Assembly (NCBI RefSeq): GCF_003731635.1
Contig: NZ_RCUA01000012.1
Location: forward strand, 62,001-126,000
From: Marisediminitalea oceani
Lineage (GTDB): Bacteria > Pseudomonadota > Gammaproteobacteria > Enterobacterales > Alteromonadaceae
DNA length: 64,000 bases
Direction: 5' to 3'
Below, piece after piece: positions 8,606-16,563 of the stretch. The notes below the pieces were generated by a model. It did no database searches. It had not been told where the DNA came from and saw nothing but the letters and a program-made list of their open reading frames with translations. The translations under genes were made by a program, and so were the position numbers. Each line of letters begins with the position of its first letter. The stretch's first letter is position 1.

Positions 8606-10237
8606 ATGCAGTTACTGAGGATTTACCATATTAACCGGGTCATGCTCGAGCATGGTCTGGACGAACTGATCCCTGCCAAGTGGTTGCCCTGGTATGTGCG
8701 CTTGATGCGCATGAGTATCTTTTGGATCCGTAACCAGCACAAAGAGAAAAATGCCGGTGCCCGATTAACCCTGGCATTACAGGCTTTGGGACCGGTGTTT
8801 ATTAAATTTGGTCAGATGTTGTCGACCCGGCGTGATTTATTGCCGCCGGAAATTGCCAACGAGCTGGCCATGCTGCAGGATCGGGTAAAACCGTTTGACA
8901 GTGAGCGCGCCACGGCCATTATTCTTAAAGCGCTGAACATTTCTTCTCTCGATCAGGTGTTCAGCGAGTTTAGCGAAGCACCTCTTGCCTCGGCCAGTAT
9001 TGCCCAGGTGCACGCAGCGAAACTGAAAGACTGCAACACCGACGTGGTAGTGAAAGTACTGCGCCCCGATATTCGCAAAACCATTAAAGCCGATACCGAA
9101 CTGATGCTGACCTTTGCCAAGGTGCTGCAGAAGTGGTTACCTGATGGTAAGCGTTTGCGCCCGGTTGAAGTGGTTAAAGAGTACGAAAAAACTATCGTGG
9201 ACGAACTCGACCTTAACCGCGAAGCGGCGAACGGTATGCAGTTAGGACGTAATTTTGAAGGTTCCGAAGCCTTATACGTGCCCAGTATTTACAGTGATTA
9301 CTGTACTAAAAACGTGTTGGTGATGGAGCGCATCTACGGCATTCCTATTTCTAATATCGAAGCGCTGATAGAGCAGGATACCAATCTGCGAATTCTCGCC
9401 GAGCGCGGCGTTGAGGTGTTCTTTACCCAGGTATTCCGCGACAGCTTTTTCCACGCAGACATGCATCCGGGCAATATCTTTGTATCGCGGGAAAACCCGC
9501 AAAATCCGCAGTACATTGCCATCGACTTTGGCATTGTCGGCACCCTCAACCAGGAAGACAAGCGTTACCTGGCCGAAAACTTTATTGCGTTTTTCAATCG
9601 GGACTACCGGAAAGTTGCGCAGTTACATGCCGATTCTGGCTGGGTACCCTCGGATACCAATATCGATGAATTCGAGGTGGCTATCCGCACAGTTTGCGAA
9701 CCTATTTTTCAAAAGCCGCTGGCCGAAATCTCGTTTGGTAATGTGCTGGTTCAGCTATTTAATACCGCACGGCGTTTTAATATGGTGGTGCAGCCGCAAC
9801 TGGTGTTGCTGCAAAAAACACTGCTTTATATAGAAGGCCTCGGCCGCCAGCTGTATCCGCAGCTTGATTTATGGCAGACTGCCAAACCTTTCCTGGAAAA
9901 CTGGATGCGCGAGCAAATTGGTGTAAGAGCAATGTTTTCCAAGGTGAAGTCTAACTTGCCGTACTGGAGCGAAAAGCTGCCGGATATGCCGGATTTGCTG
10001 TATGACACGCTTAAACAGGTGAAACACTTCCCGGAAAAACAGCAACAGGCCAATGCCGCATTATTGCAGCAACAAAAGCGGGCACAGAAGGCTCTGCACT
10101 TTAGCATTGTGGGCGCTACGCTCATTATTGTGGCGGCGATTCTGCCCTTGTATCCGGCTCACTGGAGCCTGTCGGCCGGGCTGGCTTTACTGGGTGGTGG
10201 GTGCTGGTTTGTGGCCTGGTGGAAGGGCCGTCGCTGA
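8606..10237 (+). CDS. ubiB: Ubiquinone biosynthesis atypical kinase/ATPase UbiB
   Basis: Membrane-anchored ADCK-family ATPase needed for coenzyme Q synthesis, 543 residues. The family-specific KxGQ motif (KFGQ, 67-70) is followed by [18 protein letters not shown]. The Ala-rich loop replacing the kinase Gly loop is [13 protein letters not shown] (128-140), the ATP lysine is K150 and the metal-binding DFG starts at D307. Two hydrophobic helices close to the C-terminus (about 500-540) anchor it to the inner membrane. E. coli carries tatABC next. Here the operon stops and a cold-shock gene follows. Confidence 0.96.
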   Translation: MQLLRIYHINRVMLEHGLDELIPAKWLPWYVRLMRMSIFWIRNQHKEKNAGARLTLALQALGPVFIKFGQMLSTRRDLLPPEIANELAMLQDRVKPFDSERATAIILKALNISSLDQVFSEFSEAPLASASIAQVHAAKLKDCNTDVVVKVLRPDIRKTIKADTELMLTFAKVLQKWLPDGKRLRPVEVVKEYEKTIVDELDLNREAANGMQLGRNFEGSEALYVPSIYSDYCTKNVLVMERIYGIPISNIEALIEQDTNLRILAERGVEVFFTQVFRDSFFHADMHPGNIFVSRENPQNPQYIAIDFGIVGTLNQEDKRYLAENFIAFFNRDYRKVAQLHADSGWVPSDTNIDEFEVAIRTVCEPIFQKPLAEISFGNVLVQLFNTARRFNMVVQPQLVLLQKTLLYIEGLGRQLYPQLDLWQTAKPFLENWMREQIGVRAMFSKVKSNLPYWSEKLPDMPDLLYDTLKQVKHFPEKQQQANAALLQQQKRAQKALHFSIVGATLIIVAAILPLYPAHWSLSAGLALLGGGCWFVAWWKGRR

Positions 10238-10550
10238 GTTCTTAAGCTCACTGAAGGGCCAAATTTTGCAGGCGAATCAGTTATTTCTATATGACCTTAA
10301 AATTAATTTTTAATGAATTTATAAGAGTTTGGGTGATTTTAGTATCAATTTACTCAGGGTGTGGTTATAGTGGTATTGTTCTTTAAATAGTTGTGCTTTC
10401 GTTCGTTACTAACGTCGCGCAGTTATAAACGCTAATGGAAGTTAGCGCTGTATGACCTGTTTGATAGTTTTGCCGTGAGTCACCCCTAGTTAAAGAAGCA
10501 AGTTCGTGTCACATGGCACAAAGGTTTTACAGAGTTTTTTTGAGGTTTTC
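10238..10550 (+). promoter_or_regulatory. Long leader region of the cold-shock gene, with hairpin
   Basis: A 313-bp AT-rich gap without a credible gene. It contains a small stem CGCTAA (10430-10435) / TTAGCG (10442-10447) and a possible -10 box TATAGT at 10366-10371, though no good -35 is seen. Csp genes often carry 150-200 nt structured leaders that control translation at low temperature. A leader of about 175 nt is inferred here from the position of the possible -10. Confidence 0.4.
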
Positions 10551-10760
10551 ATGTCTAAAGTAACTGGTACCGTTAAGTGGTTTAATGCTGAAAAAGGTTA
10601 TGGCTTTTTAACGCAGGACGACGGCGGTAAAGACGTATTTGTTCATTTTCGTGCAATCATCTCCGATGGGTATAAAACCCTGGTAGAAGGTCAGAAAGTT
10701 CAATTTGAAGTTGAACAAGGACAAAAAGGTCTGCAGGCGGCTAACGTACAAGCCATCTAA
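10551..10760 (+). CDS. CspA-family cold-shock protein
   Basis: A 69-residue single-domain RNA chaperone with the OB fold. RNP1 is KGYGFL (15-20) and RNP2 is VFVHF (29-33); the N-terminus [16 protein letters not shown] is standard for the family. The ATG at 10551 is chosen over the in-frame ATG at 10506 because TGAGG lies 5 nt upstream and because the family is 65-72 residues long. It is monocistronic, with a long leader upstream and a terminator at 10771. Whether it is induced by cold or constitutive cannot be told from the protein. Confidence 0.93.
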   Translation: MSKVTGTVKWFNAEKGYGFLTQDDGGKDVFVHFRAIISDGYKTLVEGQKVQFEVEQGQKGLQAANVQAI

Positions 10761-10770
10761 ATAATTTGTG

Positions 10771-10800
10771 AGGCCCCTACCGAAAGGTAGGGGCCTTCTC
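10771..10800 (+). terminator. Rho-independent terminator after the cold-shock gene
   Basis: A perfect 11-bp stem AGGCCCCTACC / GGTAGGGGCCT (10771-10781 / 10786-10796) with a GAAA tetraloop, followed by a modest U-rich tail (TCTCTATTCT). Confidence 0.88.
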
Positions 10801-10906
10801 TATTCTGAACCATCACTCTGGTGGTTTACCGGTAAACCAATCACACTAGCTGTGAGCGGTACGCTTACGTCCTGCATGGCGAATGTGTGTAAAGAGCATA
10901 GTGGCC

Positions 10907-11512
10907 ATGAAGCGCGTTTTTCAGTTTTTCTTATTATTCATTTGTTGTTTTCAGTTATCTCCTTCTTTGGCAGATGATAAGCCCGTGGTGTCTGTTGGTT
11001 CCCATACCCTGACAGAAAGCGACTTTAAGCCTACTGAAGAAGAACTGGCCAGTCTGCAAGAGGATCCCATGGGCGCAGAGCGCCGGGAGTTGCAGAACTT
11101 CACTAAGATTGTTGAGTTTGTTGAGCACCACTTTGTGCGCGACTATGCTGCCAACAACAACCTGACGGCCGCACCGGAATTTGTTGCTTCGTTTAAAGAG
11201 GCTTTTGGCAGTGAGTCGTTAAACGGTGAGAAACTCGACGAACTGGCCGAGTTTGCCGCCCTGCAATTTGCTGTAGATGCTCATTTATATAAAACACACG
11301 GCGGTCGCGTGGTGTTTGACCATAGTCACCCTATGTTACCAATCGAAGCGTATTTTAATGCGTATAAGGCATACAGCGAAAAACAGCAACTGGTGTTTTT
11401 CGATAAAGAAATCGCTAATACCTGGTGGCTTGGGTTTGTCAGGCCCAACGCCGTTGAAATCCCCGCTGGGGATGTTGATTTTAGCCTGCCATGGTGGCAC
11501 AAGCTGGGCTAG
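10907..11512 (+). CDS. Exported protein of unknown function
   Basis: Not recognised. From the ATG at 10907 the product is about 201 residues with a signal peptide (KRVFQFFLLFICCFQLSPSLA) and a soluble acidic domain. The mature start (VVSVGSHTLTESDF) resembles the parvulin/SurA-type N-terminal segments that carry a 'VNGxxIT' strand, but no PPIase domain follows, so this is only a resemblance. The alternative start at 10883 would add MCVKSIVA and bury the signal peptide's charged end. It converges with the cysteine synthase gene, the two stops being 5 bp apart. The location is probably periplasmic. Confidence 0.7.
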   Translation: MKRVFQFFLLFICCFQLSPSLADDKPVVSVGSHTLTESDFKPTEEELASLQEDPMGAERRELQNFTKIVEFVEHHFVRDYAANNNLTAAPEFVASFKEAFGSESLNGEKLDELAEFAALQFAVDAHLYKTHGGRVVFDHSHPMLPIEAYFNAYKAYSEKQQLVFFDKEIANTWWLGFVRPNAVEIPAGDVDFSLPWWHKLG

Positions 11513-11517
11513 TAATC

Positions 11518-12474
11518 TTACGCAAACAGGTTGGTAGAAAAATACCGCTCAGCGCTATCCGCCAGTATGGCGACAATGGTTTTGCCCTGAAATTGTTTCC
11601 TGCTAGCCAGTGCCAGAGCTGCGGCAATAGTGGCGCCGGATGATATGCCTGCCGCCATACCTTCTTTTCGGGCCAGTAGCCGGGCGGTTTCAATCGCCTG
11701 CTGACAATCTACAGTCAGCACCTCATCAATCAGGCTGCGATCCAGGCCCTTTGGAATATGCCCTGGATTAACGCCCTGAATAGCATGTTCGCCCCCTTCG
11801 CCTTTGCTTAACAACGGGCAGGCGCTGGGCTCCGCTGCAATGATTTTAATTGCCGGGTTGTGGACTTTCAGAAAGCGCGCCATGCCAGTGATCGTGCCGC
11901 CGGTACCCATACAGGCAACGAGCGCCTCAACGTGTCCGTTAGCTTGTTGCCATACTTCACGCGCCGTGGTGCTCTGGTGCGCGGCGGCATTGGCAGGATT
12001 GGCAAACTGGTCCATGGATACCGCACCTTTTATGTCACCTAACAGAGCATCCGCGTAAGCAATGGCACCGGGCATGCCATCGCCCCGGGGCGTGGTAACT
12101 AAACTGGCGCCATAATGCCGGATCATTAATTGTCGTTCGCTGGACATATGTTCTGGCATAACAATGGTAACCGGGATGTCGTATACAGCGCCTAACCAGG
12201 CACAGGCCACCCCGCTGTTGCCAGAGGTGGCTTCAATAATATGCCTGACATTGCCGTTATGCTGGCGTAACAAATCTTCCAGCATAGAGAGCGCGGCCCG
12301 GTCTTTTATCGAACCCGCTGGATTGAAATATTCCAGCTTGGCCAGCACAGTAGCCCGGGTACCCCGCATTTCAGGTAAGCGGTTGAGCCGCACCAGTGGT
12401 GTATTGCCAATAGTTTCAGTAATACACTGGCGAAAAGCGTTAGGCTGAGAGTACGCCGCTGGTGAATCAAACAT
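11518..12474 (-). CDS. Cysteine synthase family, PLP-dependent (CysM-like)
   Basis: Fold type II PLP enzyme making cysteine from O-acetylserine and sulfide or thiosulfate. From the ATG at 12474 the product is 318 residues; a TTG at 12495 would add 7. The PLP lysine is K57 in NPAGSIKDRA. The substrate loop TSGNSG (83-88) and phosphate loop GTGGTITG are intact. The C-terminal SSGAT motif and its context (AAGISSGATIAA) are also conserved. The short substrate region and lack of a CysK-type insertion favour CysM. It is divergent from a DecR/Lrp-type regulator at 12615, suggesting control by cysteine or sulfur supply. A cystathionine beta-synthase role cannot be excluded. Confidence 0.85.
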   Translation of the reverse strand: MFDSPAAYSQPNAFRQCITETIGNTPLVRLNRLPEMRGTRATVLAKLEYFNPAGSIKDRAALSMLEDLLRQHNGNVRHIIEATSGNSGVACAWLGAVYDIPVTIVMPEHMSSERQLMIRHYGASLVTTPRGDGMPGAIAYADALLGDIKGAVSMDQFANPANAAAHQSTTAREVWQQANGHVEALVACMGTGGTITGMARFLKVHNPAIKIIAAEPSACPLLSKGEGGEHAIQGVNPGHIPKGLDRSLIDEVLTVDCQQAIETARLLARKEGMAAGISSGATIAAALALASRKQFQGKTIVAILADSAERYFSTNLFA

Positions 12475-12600
12475 ATCAGATATCCGGTAGAGCAATGAAA
12501 AGAGACTAAAAGTATGCTCTGTTAGCTAAGCAAAGCGTTGCTAAAAGTTTCGATAAATGTCATGGTTGGTGAATATTAAAACTCAATAATTAAATTTTAT

Positions 12601-12615
12601 TAGAAAATAATTCTA
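12601..12615. promoter_or_regulatory. Candidate Lrp-family operator overlapping the DecR-like start codon
   Basis: TAGAAAATAATTCTA is a 15-bp inverted repeat (TAGAA-AATAA-TTCTA). It matches the Lrp consensus YAGHAWATTWTDCTR in 14 of 15 positions, and its last base is the A of the ATG at 12615. This suggests autorepression by the adjacent regulator and possibly control of the divergent cysteine synthase gene. Confidence 0.55.
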
Positions 12616-13073
12616 TGGATGCCACCGATAAAAAAATACTCGCCCTGTTGCAACGGGACAGTGAAATAGCTGTACAGGAAATTGCTGAGCAGGTCGGGCT
12701 TACCACCACACCCTGCTGGCGCCGCATTCAGCGCCTGCAGCAGCAAGGGCCAATCAGCCGCAAAGTTGCCCTGCTTGATGCCGAAGCGCTGGGTTTAAAG
12801 CTTACCGTCTTTGTGCAGGTAAAAGCTGCCCGGCATGATGAGCAATGGTTAAACGAATTCGCCCGGCACTGTAGCGCTTTTGAGGAAGTGGTAGAGTTTT
12901 ACCGGATGTCCGGCGAGTATGATTACATGCTCAAGGTGATGGTGGCGGATATGCAAAGCTTTGATCACTTCTATAAGCGTCTGATCAAAAATATGCCCAT
13001 GGGAGATGTCACCTCGAGTTTTGCGATGGAACAAATAAAGTACACAACGGCGCTGCCTTTAAGCGGGATTTAG
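12615..13073 (+). CDS. decR: Lrp/AsnC-family regulator, DecR-like
   Basis: A 152-residue feast/famine regulator. The N-terminal winged helix (residues 2-60; LTTTPCWRRIQRLQQQG) precedes an RAM ligand/oligomerisation domain (70-145). The conserved runs MSGEYDYMLKV, FYKRLIKNMP and DVTSSFAMEQIKYTT are very close to what I recall of E. coli DecR (YbaO), the cysteine-responsive activator of cysteine desulfidase genes. The adjoining divergent cysteine synthase gene supports a cysteine-linked role. In the RAM domain, acidic residues after the SGEYDY motif would bind the effector. The gene start overlaps an Lrp-type palindrome, so autoregulation is likely. Confidence 0.88.
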   Translation: MDATDKKILALLQRDSEIAVQEIAEQVGLTTTPCWRRIQRLQQQGPISRKVALLDAEALGLKLTVFVQVKAARHDEQWLNEFARHCSAFEEVVEFYRMSGEYDYMLKVMVADMQSFDHFYKRLIKNMPMGDVTSSFAMEQIKYTTALPLSGI

Positions 13074-13095
13074 CCAGGCTACAGGCCGTAAAGTG

Positions 13096-13135
13096 TATAA
13101 TGCTGCCCATAAAAGCTAACTATAAAAGCTTAACT
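13096..13135 (+). promoter_or_regulatory. Putative -10 box and tandem direct repeat before gcdH
   Basis: TATAAT at 13096-13101 is followed by a tandem repeat: ATAAAAGCTAACT (13109-13121) and ATAAAAGCTTAACT (13122-13135). The repeat would fall in the leader just downstream of the promoter, where a regulator could act. No good -35 is visible. Confidence 0.4.
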
Positions 13136-13172
13136 ACAGCGACCCTACAAATACGATAAACAGGAGATGAGG

Positions 13173-14351
13173 ATGTCGGTTAACCCTTATTGGCAGGATA
13201 TGTTAATGCTGGATGCTCAACTGAGTGATGAGGAGCGTATGCTGCGTGACTCGGCCCATCAGTTTTGCCAGGAAACCCTGCAGCCAGGTATTTTAAGCGC
13301 TAACAGGGAGGGCCGGTTTGACCCTGATATTATGCGCCGGTTTGGCGACATGGGATTACTGGGCGCCACCATCAATGGTTATGATTGTGCCGGTGTGAGC
13401 TATGTGGCCTATGGGCTGATTGCCCGTGAAGTCGAGCGGGTAGACAGCGGTTATCGCAGCGCAATGAGCGTGCAGTCTTCACTGGTTATGCATCCTATTT
13501 ATCAGTTTGGCAGCGAAGAACAAAAACAAAAATACCTGCCTGAGCTCGCCAGTGGCGAGATGATTGGTTGCTTTGGTTTAACCGAACCCAATGCCGGCTC
13601 GGATCCGGCCAGTATGGAAACCCGGGCTGAACCGGTTGCTGGTGGCTACCGTATCAGTGGGAGCAAAATGTGGATCACCAATTCACCTATTGCTGATATT
13701 TGTGTGGTGTGGGCTAAAAATACGGCGCAGGATAATGCGATCTGTGGCTTTATTCTTGAGCGCGGTATGCAAGGGCTGTCTACACCAGAAATTAGCGGTA
13801 AGTTGTCGCTTAAAGCCTCTATCACCGGCGAAATAGTCATGGACGAGGTGTTTGTACCTGAGCAAAATAGGCTGCCCGGGGTAAGCGGTCTGAAAGGGCC
13901 TTTCAGCTGTTTGAATATGGCCCGTTATGGTATCGCCTGGGGCTCCATGGGCGCGGCTGAGTTTTGCTGGCATGCGGCCCGGCAGTATGGTCTGGATCGT
14001 AAACAATTTGGCAAGCCACTGGCGCAAACTCAGTTGTTTCAAACTAAACTGGCAGATATGCAAACCGAAATTACGCTTGGTTTACAGGCGGCACTCAGAG
14101 TCGGTCAATTGATCGATACAGGGCAGTTTGATCCGGCTATGATATCCCTGATAAAGCGCAATAACTGTGGTAAAGCGCTGGAAATTGCCAGAAAAGCGCG
14201 GGATATGCACGGTGGTAATGGGATCTCTGACGAATACCACATTATGCGGCACATGCTGAATCTGGAAACAGTGAATACTTACGAAGGAACTTACGATATT
14301 CATGGCCTGATACTCGGCCGTGCGCAAACCGGCTTACAGTCATTTTTTTAA
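13173..14351 (+). CDS. gcdH: Glutaryl-CoA dehydrogenase-like acyl-CoA dehydrogenase
   Basis: FAD enzyme of the acyl-CoA dehydrogenase family; the closest fit is glutaryl-CoA dehydrogenase, which oxidises and decarboxylates glutaryl-CoA in lysine/tryptophan breakdown. The product is 392 residues. The catalytic base E371 sits in [20 protein letters not shown], matching the GCDH signature and E370 of the human enzyme. The FAD/substrate motifs ([25 protein letters not shown]) are present. AGGAG lies 6 nt before the ATG at 13173 and directly abuts the ATG at 13167, so 13173 is preferred. No partner glutarate genes are adjacent; substrate assignment rests on sequence. Confidence 0.86.
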   Translation: MSVNPYWQDMLMLDAQLSDEERMLRDSAHQFCQETLQPGILSANREGRFDPDIMRRFGDMGLLGATINGYDCAGVSYVAYGLIAREVERVDSGYRSAMSVQSSLVMHPIYQFGSEEQKQKYLPELASGEMIGCFGLTEPNAGSDPASMETRAEPVAGGYRISGSKMWITNSPIADICVVWAKNTAQDNAICGFILERGMQGLSTPEISGKLSLKASITGEIVMDEVFVPEQNRLPGVSGLKGPFSCLNMARYGIAWGSMGAAEFCWHAARQYGLDRKQFGKPLAQTQLFQTKLADMQTEITLGLQAALRVGQLIDTGQFDPAMISLIKRNNCGKALEIARKARDMHGGNGISDEYHIMRHMLNLETVNTYEGTYDIHGLILGRAQTGLQSFF

Positions 14352-14414
14352 CGTTGAAAGAAATTGGCAGTAGGCACGGTCTGTTAAAATGAACCAATCA
14401 TAAAGGCAAGCACC

Positions 14415-14630
14415 ATGTCACAAACGTACTCACAAGGTACAGTGCAACAAAGCGTATCAACCCGACTAAAACTCATTGCCGGTCCCGACGCCAAAGGGAC
14501 CTACGTGTTTGAAGACAGTCGCGGCGAGTTCCGGCTGTTTATGGCTACTACTACAGACCCCTTCAGCAGTGTTGAAGAAATCCTGCAAAACGGCGAGTGG
14601 GTTGGTCAGTGGCGTGGCTCGCAGTGGTAA
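14415..14630 (+). CDS. Small conserved-looking protein of unknown function (71 aa)
   Basis: Not recognised. The 71-residue product has no signal peptide or membrane segment. It is predicted to be beta-rich and contains a run of aromatic/acidic strands (GTYVFEDSRGEFRLFMATT) followed by SVEEILQNGEWVGQWRGS. An AAAGG-like site lies 8-9 nt upstream of the ATG. It stands between gcdH and an exported protein, all on the plus strand. Codon use is similar to its neighbours, which supports a real gene. Confidence 0.6.
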   Translation: MSQTYSQGTVQQSVSTRLKLIAGPDAKGTYVFEDSRGEFRLFMATTTDPFSSVEEILQNGEWVGQWRGSQW

Positions 14631-14739
14631 ACCTTCTTTCTGACTTTTTTGAGGTACTGCTTTCAAATTGCTAATCGATTGACAAATAGCCCCTTTTGCC
14701 GATACTGGCGTTTAAACTTCATAATAAAAAGGAATTCTT

Positions 14740-15522
14740 GTGAAGAAATTAGGGGCATTTATCCTATCAGCGTATCTGGCCACAGGCAGTGTAGCTAAAG
14801 CTACCTCGCTTACCAGCGAGCACGCAAAGAGCGAAGAGAGCGCATGCCGACATCATCCTACCGAGTTACTCAATTCACTGGAAAGGCGGCAAACCGTTTT
14901 CCAGCAAATTACTCAGGACATTCTGGTCAGAATGGATGGCAGGAGTTGGAGCCGGTTTGTTAATACAGCCTTTTCCAACAAACCGTCATTTGAGCTTTCG
15001 CTGGCTGATGGCTCGTTTTTTATTAGTCCTGATCCAACAAAACAGTCGCTAAGAGCCACCAGAATCTATGGAGAAGGAAATGCTATTACCTTTGAAGTTT
15101 CTGCTGCGGGCGGGTTTAACGCTTCGAGCCATAATCCTGAGTTAGATTTTAAGATACATCCCTTGCTTTCCAGCATTGATGGTGTTCAGTTTTCTGACCT
15201 GCTGGTAGCAAACAGCGTCATGTCTCTTGACGACACATTGATGTCGAACTGCTGGCGGTCGTTCATCGAGACAAAAGGTGCCTTAGTGGAGCCCCATCCA
15301 TCCGATCCATCAGAAGGTGATGGGTCATATACAGATCCGTTCAAAGGCCCGCATAGAAAAGCGAAAACCGCAGGGTGGTGTGTGAATACTTATAAACTTT
15401 GTCTGACCGAAATTACGGGTAACTCTCGCCCGGCTTCTTGCCAGGCGCCGGCTTACGTTACATCAAAAGGTTTGTGCGTAGGCTCGCTGCAGCGAGAAGA
15501 AGGACTTGCCGGATATCAATAA
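14740..15522 (+). CDS. Exported protein of unknown function (260 aa)
   Basis: Not recognised. The GTG start at 14740 is favoured by AAGGA 6 nt upstream. A signal peptide (KKLGAFILSAYLATGSVAKA) is followed by a 240-residue mature region with six cysteines, including a C-terminal group (GWCVNTYKLCLTEI, PASCQAP, GLCVGS) that could form disulfides in the periplasm or outside the cell. The central part is beta-rich (FELSLADGSFFISPDPTKQS). It converges with the periplasmic binding-type gene at 15540, 17 bp between stops. It is slightly more AT-rich than the flanking genes, and no function is assigned. Confidence 0.65.
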   Translation: MKKLGAFILSAYLATGSVAKATSLTSEHAKSEESACRHHPTELLNSLERRQTVFQQITQDILVRMDGRSWSRFVNTAFSNKPSFELSLADGSFFISPDPTKQSLRATRIYGEGNAITFEVSAAGGFNASSHNPELDFKIHPLLSSIDGVQFSDLLVANSVMSLDDTLMSNCWRSFIETKGALVEPHPSDPSEGDGSYTDPFKGPHRKAKTAGWCVNTYKLCLTEITGNSRPASCQAPAYVTSKGLCVGSLQREEGLAGYQ

Positions 15523-15539
15523 ACTGGCTGATTTAACGT

Positions 15540-16541
15540 TTACCAACGCTGTAGCATGCGCTTGTAGACTTCGCGATCCAGTAGAGTGGTGCGGGGCAGT
15601 ACCGGTTGGTCGTTAAGCTTTGCCTGGGCATCAGGCCAGCTAGTGAATTGCTCACCATTTATTACAAACAAAGAGGCTTCGCCTGGTTTGGTTTTATCCA
15701 GTGGCAGCACGCCCTTCTGCGACATCGGCGGTACATCGTCATGGTGCATTTGCGCGCTGGTTATCCAGTCTGCTGTGCCGTCACCATTGATATCCATGCT
15801 GGTCCAGCCTACTGCCATAGCAAGGTTAAAACGGCCATCGCGCTGGATATCGTGAATGTAACTATCAAATTTATCCAGCAGCTGTCGGGCATTGGGATAA
15901 TCCTTGCGCAGGCTGATTGCTACCGCTGATTTGACCAACGGATAAGGTGAGACATATAAAGGCTTTTCACCATTGTTAGTAAGCATCCGGTTAAATTCGG
16001 CGATTACCAGCCAGTCTTCAAAAACATAATCTGCACGTTTTTCTGACAGTTGACTGAACATGTCGAAAAGGGCCGGATTACGCACCCAGGATACTGCCTT
16101 GATATTGCGCATTGCCGGCGTGTTGGCGATTCGGTTGGTGGTTGCCACCCGACTATTGCGAATGTGAGAAAACTGGGTGACTTCGTCGAGTGGATATTTA
16201 CGGCTGGCGACATACAGCAGGGCGGGTAGATAGGCTTTGCTGTAGAGCAGGTTGTCCCGCTGTTCCTGCAGGGTAAGGTGAGCAAATTCGCCATCATATT
16301 TGCCAGTGAGCAAACCGCTGCCAGAAAAAGCAGGGCGGTCTACTGCCAGTGTGACTTCTACGCCGAGCTCGCTGAATGCCTGCTCAACCAGTTGATTGAG
16401 CCTGGCATTGTCGGTCTCTTCGCTAACCAGTGTGGGTAAGGGGTTAGCAACCAGGGTGATGGACGATTGCGCCGCAGCAGAGAAGGTTAATACCATTAAC
16501 CACGCTGACAAAAGGCCAATCACCACACCGTTTAATTGCAT
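15540..16541 (-). CDS. Periplasmic substrate-binding-type protein (SBP_bac_3-like) with a Ca-loop-like motif
   Basis: From the ATG at 16541 the product is 333 residues. The signal peptide ends near FSAAAQS, and the mature part has the order of a family 3 extracellular solute-binding protein (TDNARLNQLVEQAFSELGVEVTL, then RVATTNRIANTP, then KSAVAISLRKDYPNARQLLDKFDSYI). Near residue 250 is DINGDGTAD, a DxNxDGxxD loop like those binding calcium; it is not usual in this family. The start is chosen because AGAGG lies about 10 nt upstream, while the GTG at 16550 is too close. It follows the M28 peptidase gene by 22 nt on the same strand. No permease genes are nearby, so transport is uncertain; it may be a sensor or an inactive homologue. 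Confidence 0.75.
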   Translation of the reverse strand: MQLNGVVIGLLSAWLMVLTFSAAAQSSITLVANPLPTLVSEETDNARLNQLVEQAFSELGVEVTLAVDRPAFSGSGLLTGKYDGEFAHLTLQEQRDNLLYSKAYLPALLYVASRKYPLDEVTQFSHIRNSRVATTNRIANTPAMRNIKAVSWVRNPALFDMFSQLSEKRADYVFEDWLVIAEFNRMLTNNGEKPLYVSPYPLVKSAVAISLRKDYPNARQLLDKFDSYIHDIQRDGRFNLAMAVGWTSMDINGDGTADWITSAQMHHDDVPPMSQKGVLPLDKTKPGEASLFVINGEQFTSWPDAQAKLNDQPVLPRTTLLDREVYKRMLQRW

Positions 16542-16563
16542 ATTAACCACACCTCTTTAATCA

